DNA of 64,000 nt, from the NCBI GenBank assembly GCA_019925095.2, contig CM034402.1, positions 10,179,501 through 10,243,500 of the forward strand, given 5' to 3'. The DNA comes from Dendrolimus kikuchii (lineage: Eukaryota > Arthropoda > Insecta > Lepidoptera > Lasiocampidae). The notes below the pieces were generated by a model. It had not been told where the DNA came from and searched no databases. It saw nothing but the letters and a program-made list of their open reading frames with translations. Made by a program: the position numbers and the translations under genes. Shown here one piece after another: positions 57,416 to 64,000 of the stretch; the stretch's first letter is position 1; each line of letters starts with the position of its first letter.

Positions 57416-58436
57416 TATATATGGTACACTTGTATTTATTAAGGCTGTAATTGTTTGTTTAGTTCCATTTACTTGAAGCCGACTGTTACAGAGAAACCCC
57501 GTTCTGTGTCGGTTTAATTATCATAAATTTGTTGATATTTACCCTTGAAGTGCCTTTACAAATAACGTAACTGCCTTTAGTTCCTATTACTTGAGAAAAT
57601 TATTTTTAATTGTTTCTTCTTATTGCTATCCTCATTACACTTTCACTTATTTTTGCTGCAGTTTAGTTTTTTTTTATTAAAAAAAGGATCTCTGTTGATA
57701 CACGTAAAACTTCAGCTTATTGTCATTTAAGAGTAGAACTCGAGTCGGGGAATTCTCGTATCTTGTACGTTCCACGGGCCAGAAACGAATTGATCTAATA
57801 ATAATTAAATTAAAGAATGTATGGTATACCTATCACACTTGTCCATAGACGATGAATGGGTTTCACACGTGGGTAATCTGCAGATTCCGTTACAATGTAA
57901 TTGTAACATTATGTCAAAATTTTTCTAAGTGATACAATACGTATTTCATTAGGGTAAGGCACTTAGCACTTAGCAATTAGCAATAAAGCTGTCATGTCTC
58001 GAATATTGAAATACGCATGTTTCAAATATTAATTAACCAGCATGTAACAGATACACTCTACATTAGTGGTAGTTTAATAAGTTATTCGTAAGGTACACCA
58101 CAACACAAATATCATTGAATAAATATCACACACAAAAACAAAAATAACCAAGAAGCGTGTATAAAAAACTTTCTTCGAAATTAAGTTATTAAAAAGGGTA
58201 CGGAACTCAAGTCCGTAGACCAGTTAAAAAAAATATTTCAACTGAAGGACGAAAATTTCTTAAGCATTTCCTCTTTTTGCTAAGAAACAAAGATACATGT
58301 TGTCAACTTGCATTTTCGTTTTTACTTCATTCAAAAACTATAAAAACAAATGCGGACTAATTCGTTAATAACCACTAGTGATAGAATGAAGCATAATCAT
58401 TCGTTTATTTTCTAATCGATGTAATTAAGAACTCAC

Positions 58437-58633
58437 CGCTCGGTCACCTAAATTCTTCACACGGCAATGCAAGTACGCTGGTTGTCCGACCGCAGCTGTA
58501 TACTCCCTTTTTGTTGTATTATCAAAGTATGGTTGGCCGATGCTTTCTGTTGGAAAGGTTATGTTGCTGAACTCTGTGGTGGTACTGAATGCCATATCTT
58601 CTGTACTCTCCCCATTTCCACCTGCTGATATAC
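58437..58633 (-). CDS. dpr-family exon: stem and first half of Ig1
   Basis: The exon follows an acceptor TTTCTCTCCAG and ends at GCG before donor GTGAGT. It starts with two bases that complete a split codon and then gives 65 codons, ending in phase 0. It encodes a Ser/Thr-rich stem of about 30 residues with an NIT sequon, then PYFDNTTKR, the family-typical lead into Ig1, and the strand carrying the first Ig1 cysteine (YLHCRV), ending LGDRAV. The next exon supplies the VSWIRKRD continuation, so the join restores a canonical Ig1 core. This exon sits about 42 kb upstream of the next one. It is easily missed because it has no ATG of its own. Confidence 0.92.
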
Positions 58634-59134
58634 CTGGAGAGAAATTATTTCTTTTTAGACCGCTGCTTGGCTTTTTTTAAATTTCTAGAACTAGTAAAAA
58701 ATTAAGGCAGATTTTATTTTTACATTCGTCACGTCTTTTGTAGTAATTAATTATAACTCAGCGTGTGAAATATATGTTTGATTAATATTAAACAACGAAG
58801 TTTATGTGGCATCGAGATGCCACAATGCCTTGGCATACTATTGACAGAGATAACTTCTAAGTATTTTTTATTGAAAAGCAATAAGTATCCCATAGTATGG
58901 TTAATTCAAAAATAATAATATGTGTTTTAGTACGTCGGTTAGTTTCCTCTATTTTACACCATTATGTTATGTCACAAGACACACCGTCCCACAAAATTAC
59001 ACCTACACAGACCCAGCAGTTTTTGGGAAAAAATTCTGTGACACATATGTATACGGATTCAAACATATCTACATAATATTGAGGCTTAATTTTATCTGCA
59101 AATATATACTGTGGGGGTTGTTTGTAAGTTGTGT

Positions 59135-59225
59135 GGTGCGTCGATGATGGTTACCCCGTTGGATAGCATAACGCACCACTGGCGAGAGCCCATGGCTCAA
59201 TTGCCCGAGAGAGGAATACAAAATA
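59135..59225 (+). repeat. Dispersed repeat pair member
   Basis: Second copy of the 50025-50110 sequence, sharing accactggcgagagcccatg and a following 'gagag...tacaaaata' ending. Confidence 0.5.
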
Positions 59226-59810
59226 AGACGACGAGTTGTGATCTTGTAGTAAATTGCTTTCGTTCTTAATTGTTCCTACTTTAACTCAGACTATATATAC
59301 AGAATCCTTATCGTTTTACGTTATGTGCACACCAATATTCTAATCATTATTAATTATTATATTCACACGTTAATGAGATTGGGCAATGTCGAATCTTATC
59401 GGCAATTCTAACAGCGTTGTCTATATTATCTATATATACATAGGATCACGTTCATGCATTGACCAGTTTTTGAATCTGCTAAATTATATATCAATAAAAT
59501 GGTGAATGAAACGTGTCGCAACCAACATATGACAATAACCTTTTGTCTTTATTATGTGACCAGACGGCTCGTTCCTGCTTTAGACTAAAGGGGAGTATGA
59601 GAAATCTAGCGAGGTTACGTAGCCATACGTTTGGGTACCTTGCCCAAACTAGAAGCAATAAATAATAGTAGGGTATTGTGAAGACGCCCGCGAAGGTTTC
59701 TTGCCTTAAACGTACGTAGCATGACAAGCATGCCGGGTGCAACTAGTAACTAAGTTTAGATAAGGTTAAGTTTTCTTTTGAATGAAAGGACTTAAAAATA
59801 ATATCAAACT

Positions 59811-59945
59811 GCAAGATCGATGGATACAAATGTAGGTAGACCTAAAAAGAGATGGATGGATTGTGTGAAGGACGATATGATGATTTGTGGGGTGACAGAG
59901 GACGTACGTTAGAATAAAGAAGTATGGAAGGAAAATACCTATACC
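59811..59945 (+). mobile_element. LINE C-terminal fragment
   Basis: gatggatacaaatgtaggta reads MDTNVGRPKKRWMDCVKDDM, then MICGVTEDVR, a stop, and KEVWKE. GRPKKRW-DC-DDM is the end of an RTE/Jockey-type ORF. Only this scrap remains. Confidence 0.65.
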
Positions 59946-60489
59946 TACCTAAAGTTTTCTTTATTGTATTAATATATAATATGAATAATAAACAAAATAA
60001 TCAGTTTAAAGTACATCGTTCTAAGTACACGCTGCTGATTTTTTTTTTCAATAAAACTCCGGAAGCTTGATAACAAAGAACTCCTTATTATCTAAGATTT
60101 ATTCTCATAGGAATGAAATCAGGAAAACATTGTTACGATTATTATTATTCTCCGCCTTTATAACAAAGAAAGAAAACTAAATCAGATTTAAGGTAAATCT
60201 GTGGACATAAATAATTTTTACCTAAAATAAAAGCGAGTCTTTGCCGTTGTGAAAAAATTAATAGAAAGAAACTTTAATTAAGTTTTTTCGAGTTCTCTTA
60301 TTGTTATCTTAAAATGAGATTTTAAATGAAATTTTGAAGAAAAGTCTGGAATAAGTTTCAAATGTTTGATCTTAAAAGAAATCACAAATTTGTTAGATAA
60401 ATAAAATTGTAGGCAATATATTTTTTATGGTAGTATAATAGGTTCATATTTGACTGTTATCTCACCTGGTATCTATGCATCTCCTTAAC

Positions 60490-61130
60490 ACAATGTCTAA
60501 ATTTTGGCTCCTATATAGAGTCTGTTGCTCAGCTGGCTGGCAAAAAGCTAGCTAGGGGTTCTATCAAAGTTGAGGCAGTACTTCACACCACTTCAGTTGT
60601 TGAATCTTTATCAAGAACAAGTACGGTCTTGCATGGAATACTGCTCTCATCTTTGGAATGGCTCAGCTAAATAACAACTCGAGACACTCGAATCAGTAGA
60701 AAAAAGAGCTTGGAAACTGATAGGCCGATAGACCGACTATTCAACGAGAGGCTTCAAAGCCTAAATCATCGACGTAAAGTTGCTAGTTTGTCGGTATTCT
60801 ATAGGATACTTCGGGAAGTGTGTCACGGAGTTACATGAATTGGTTCCTCCCTCACCATTTTACCACCGGGCAAGCAGACGTACGTACTCACGCCACCGAT
60901 ATATGGTGGAAATACCAACAAAGCGCCGAAACGCTATGCTTTCACTTTTATCATACGCACCGCTGAAGAGTGGAACTCTTTACCGTCGTCTGTTTTTCAA
61001 GAAGAATACAATCTAGGTGTGTTCAAGTCTCGCGTGAAGAGGTATCTTCTAGGTAAGCGTGCTCCACCTTAGACTGCATTTCCGCCTGACAGCAGGCGCA
61101 ATGTCAGTCAAACGCGAACCTATTCATTAT
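60490..61130 (+). mobile_element. Jockey/CR1-like LINE C-terminal remnant
   Basis: The plus strand shows SCMEYCSHLWNGSAK, KRAWKLIGR, then (shifting frame) HRRKVASLSVFYRI, ELHELVPPSPFYHRASRRT, HRYMVEIPTKRR, then AEEWNSLPSSVFQEEYNLGV and FKSRVKRYLLGK. This matches the last part of a Jockey-superfamily RT ORF. Several frameshifts and in-frame stops are present, and the 78-codon frame at 60780 is only one section. It is a lineage different from the 325-912 LINE. Confidence 0.78.
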
Positions 61131-61739
61131 AAAAAAATATATATGTAGGTATATAAAGTGCCAATGAAATCTAGAACATCATAGGATGTCGCACGTTGGC
61201 ATTAAAAGCCTTATTTACATTAGCATTAGTTAAGAAACCAGTTAATTTGCAAAACTGATCAGTTAAGCCTTTATCATCGTTTGGGCAGAAATTCGCTACT
61301 TAATTCACGATCAGTTTTTATATCTTACCAACCGATCGTTTACATTACTGTCGGTTAAAATTCACAGTAATGTCAAAATTCAACCGATGGTAGGACAAGA
61401 GGATAAATAGTAAGATATAGGAACCGGCCATATGCGAATGGCTGTATAAACGAAGGTAACATCTTACCTCACCAGTTTCGTAAATGAATTGACATCTTAA
61501 CTCATGCAATCGTAAATCAGTTTTAGGAGACAAAGTGGTCAAAGTGAACCTATACTCCTATAAAAAAAATGTCAAAAATAGTCTACGTTCATTGCCGTTA
61601 TACTCGGGCTCCATCTGGGATAATGTAATAATACTATATACTTCAGGGTAATCTCCAGTACTACTGAACTGATTTTGAAAATTCTTTCACCAATGGAAAG
61701 CTTCGTTATTCCCGCGTGACATTGGCTATATTTGATTGT

Positions 61740-61985
61740 GATTAATATTTTTATTATTATTTTTAATTAATAACCCCGGAGAAGTGGACACGGGACTGCC
61801 TATCAAGTATGTAACAGCAATAATGTTCCACGCAAGAATTGCGCACTTCCTTGTACGGGGCACTGCGGATGCTTTCTGCGATTATGAATTAATTAAATCT
61901 TACAAAGCTTAATTAAACCTTGATATGCGTGTGCATGTGTATTTTTTATATGATGCCCAGCGAAGTGGGTACGGGTTAGCTAGTA
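61740..61985 (+). repeat. Dispersed repeat ending cgaagtgggtacgggttagc
   Basis: aaccccggagaagtggacac near the start and cccagcgaagtgggtacggg plus ttagctagta at the end resemble short repeat ends seen elsewhere in moth genomes. The two 'gaagtgg(g)acacgg/tacggg' motifs may mark a duplicated end. No coding. Confidence 0.45.
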
Positions 61986-63516
61986 TGAAATATATTGAAG
62001 AAGTTCCCACAATCCCCAAAAAGTTCAAAATCAAATCAAAGAAGTCAATCAAAGAAGTTCCCCCAAAATGAGATTTTTAAAACGAATTTTTTTTAAATAG
62101 GTAGATGTTCAAAAAATTTTGAATGCACGATAATTGTGCCACCGACCTTTCAGAGGATCTGCATGGTCCGACACGTATTTAATGTATCTCTTTAATCTTT
62201 AATCTTTAATTAAGGACATTATAATGTATGATTGTCTACTATTTTATTGAATAAACTCAAAATCTCAGTATTAATACAGTTCTCAAAGACAACTGAAACA
62301 AAGTTGGACCGTAACCTTTGCCTAAAATATGAAACAAAAACATAGTAAAATTAAAAACAACTGCCAGCCAAAGTCTTGAGTTTATACAGCCTCGTTACTC
62401 AACTTCAACTAGTAAAAAGACAACAGATAGGTATATTTTTATTCTATTTTATATTATTTAAATTTCTGTCTTAAAGGAGATTGGAGTACTTCACATTCTC
62501 TGAGACTATCAAAAGTGGATAACATTATTTTTCTCTTTAGTAACCTTCCGAGAGTTTTCCTCTCTTATACATAAAACGTAGTTCCCTGTCCTGATATTGA
62601 CAAGGGTTGTCATCGAATATAAAATTTATCCGCTTACTTTCAGCGAAGGAGCCGAGCTGTTTCGCCGTGATTGGATATTCAAGTTGAAACTTTCGGTGTC
62701 AGCAAGTATTAGGCATGACCATATTTTAGTACTATTTTTGTTCTCATCATATCATATTTCCAGATGATCGTGTGATGATTGACAGTGAATATAGAAGCTT
62801 AATGCGAGACGTACAAAATAAAGCTTGTTATAAACTGCAATTATTACAGTAGCGTTTTAATTATCTGAAGTGCGGTTGTATATTTTGGGAAAAAGAATTT
62901 ATTCAGTATGACGATGAAATTTGTTGAAAGTGTAATAATATATTTAGCCTTGCATATTCTGGTAGTCGAAAAGTAGCATTGCCTTAAAAATATTTTCTAC
63001 CTTTGTTTTTCAAATTCACAAGAAAAAACTATAATTCAGTTCTCACAATACCATTTTTTAATAAAATTATGAATTTATCGAAATAAACACATCTTTCAGA
63101 ATTTGTGCGCCTTATTGAAGATATCCTAAGCATCAAGGATTTTATTGAATATGTGTAGAGAAAAGAAAAAGCGTTATGAAAGTAAGAAGACTTATAAAGT
63201 ATCATTCAACCTCAAAATAAATAAAGTTCAGAGTTCTTCGGATACAAGAAATATATGAAAGGAACAAAGTTAGCATATAGCATAGCGGTATTTGATCTAT
63301 AAGAGTTGTTGTACTAAACTGAAGCCGTATATAAGATATATCATGAACTTGATATCTGGAGCAAACTAATATTTATTTGTTTCCATTCTCTTAGAACTAG
63401 AATAGTCGTATTTCTTACAATAATGACAGAAATGAAATATGATTTATTATTCAATAAGTAATCTGATGTAAGTAGCGATGTATGTGCCGATAGACAGCGA
63501 CGTACACACCATGATC
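61986..63516. other. Unassigned AT-rich sequence upstream of the known dpr exons
   Basis: I looked on the minus strand for a short ATG exon with a hydrophobic signal sequence and a donor, and found none I could support here or in 58634-61740. Confidence 0.45.
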
Positions 63517-63690
63517 AAATAGCAGAAGTGTTAAAGAAAGGTAAATAGCATCTCAAATAAACGTGTGTGTATGAAAAGGTTAAAAAATGTAGATGAAGCG
63601 AAAGTTGTTTGTCAGGATCGTCGCAAGTGGAGATCCATATTCTCTACATATGCTCATAGGAAACAGGCGTGATAATATATTATATGAACG
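63517..63690 (+). mobile_element. RTE-like LINE 3' fragment (second RTE family)
   Basis: agcagaagtgttaaagaaag, gtgtgtatgaaaaggttaaa, atgtagatgaagcgaaagtt and ggaaacaggcgtgataatat. Aligns along its length with 9264-9445. Confidence 0.65.
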
Positions 63691-64000
63691 TATAAGTAAT
63701 CTGGATTGTGAAGATAAATCTAGACTTTAGAGTAACTGTTTGGGAGTGTATTAAAATAAACAGATGAATTTTTCAAGTGGGCCTTCAGGATAGAAGGCCC
63801 TTCAGAATTTTTCTTTCATTTTATTGTGTCTTTGTCTTACTCAGTATGCACTGTTTGCTACAACTCCATTAATTCTCTGTAAAGTGATTGTGTAACAATT
63901 TCTATATAAAATTTATTAAAAAAAGAAAACTTTAAGTTAATCAATTTTTAGCTACATGTGTTGCTGGGGAGTTTCTTGTCGCTTCTTCTCCTTTACAGCA

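Larger units (their letters stand above)
6667..58633 (-). other. dpr-family Ig-domain gene (partial, five exons recovered)
   Basis: This is the span of a split gene for a Dpr-family cell-surface protein. The family is known for two extracellular Ig domains, surface display on neurons and pairing with DIP partners in synaptic specificity. Exons 58633-58437, 16483-16273, 13750-13651, 9710-9553 and 6920-6667 join with phases 0, 1, 2 and 1, without a stop, into 305 codons. Both Ig domains show the expected Cys pairs, the core Trp and the D-S-G-x-Y-x-C signature. Family-typical strings are WIRKRDLHIL, ECQVSTEPK, YWYRG and ERPAAMQ. Four N-glycosylation sequons are visible (NIT, NTT, NLT, NYT). From memory the sequence is nearest the dpr1-5 group, but the member is not assigned. 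No signal peptide was found, so the gene is 5' partial. The introns are full of transposons. Confidence 0.93.

Noticed and set aside
59491..59742. Minus-strand frame with a hydrophobic stretch as the missing dpr signal-peptide exon
   Set aside because: The hydrophobic stretch is internal and late, and no donor in the right phase leads to the 58633 acceptor. It is not convincing as a signal exon.
1..64000. CRISPR array, phage, toxin-antitoxin or other bacterial-type defence system
   Set aside because: No spaced direct repeats with unique spacers and no operon-like coding. The window is intron-rich animal DNA.

Overview
The window looks like AT-rich insect nuclear DNA, most probably from a moth or butterfly (Lepidoptera). 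This is inferred from the mix of repeats (RTE, CR1/Jockey and R1-type LINEs, several mariner lineages, hAT-like and fold-back MITEs, and the short 'aatgcgaaag' repeats common in Lepidoptera) and from the one host gene. There is no bacterial or phage content, no rRNA or convincing tRNA gene, no CRISPR array and no operon.

Only one host gene can be supported. It is a split gene on the minus strand for a two-Ig-domain cell-surface protein of the Dpr (defective proboscis extension response) family. Five coding exons were assembled by eye: 58633-58437, 16483-16273, 13750-13651, 9710-9553 and 6920-6667. All junctions are GT/AG and the phases (0, 1, 2, 1) agree. Joined, they read as 305 residues covering the stem, Ig1, Ig2 and a hydrophobic C-terminus that reaches a stop. 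The signal-peptide exon was not found and probably lies beyond 64,000. Almost everything from 6.9 to 58.4 kb is therefore intron of this gene, including one intron of about 42 kb.

Layout. 0-2.6 kb: an RTE tail, a CR1/Jockey-like LINE fragment and two R1-like 3' ends stacked at one target site. 3-5.6 kb: a LINE fragment and a decayed mariner. 6.7-16.5 kb: the last four dpr exons, with MITEs, a possible solo LTR, a purine/pyrimidine microsatellite and a hAT-type fold-back element carrying a nested RTE copy. 16.9-24.9 kb: fold-back elements with a hammerhead-like hairpin, then R1-like and other LINE remnants. 28-34 kb: a near-intact mariner nested in a LINE, then a 2.7 kb long-TIR element with a 9-bp-unit minisatellite. 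34.7-47.1 kb: RTE copies, a third mariner and SINE-like repeats. 48.5-61.1 kb: SINE-like copies, tandem-repeat blocks, the upstream dpr exon and a LINE remnant. 61-64 kb: mostly unassigned AT-rich DNA ending in an RTE tail.

Apart from the host gene, the coding sequence consists of transposon proteins, nearly all truncated or frameshifted. The 331-codon mariner transposase is the only long intact transposon frame. I found no multi-gene system that looks new. The best leads are the hammerhead-like fold-back family, the minisatellite-bearing long-TIR element and the repeated R1-like insertion into one site.
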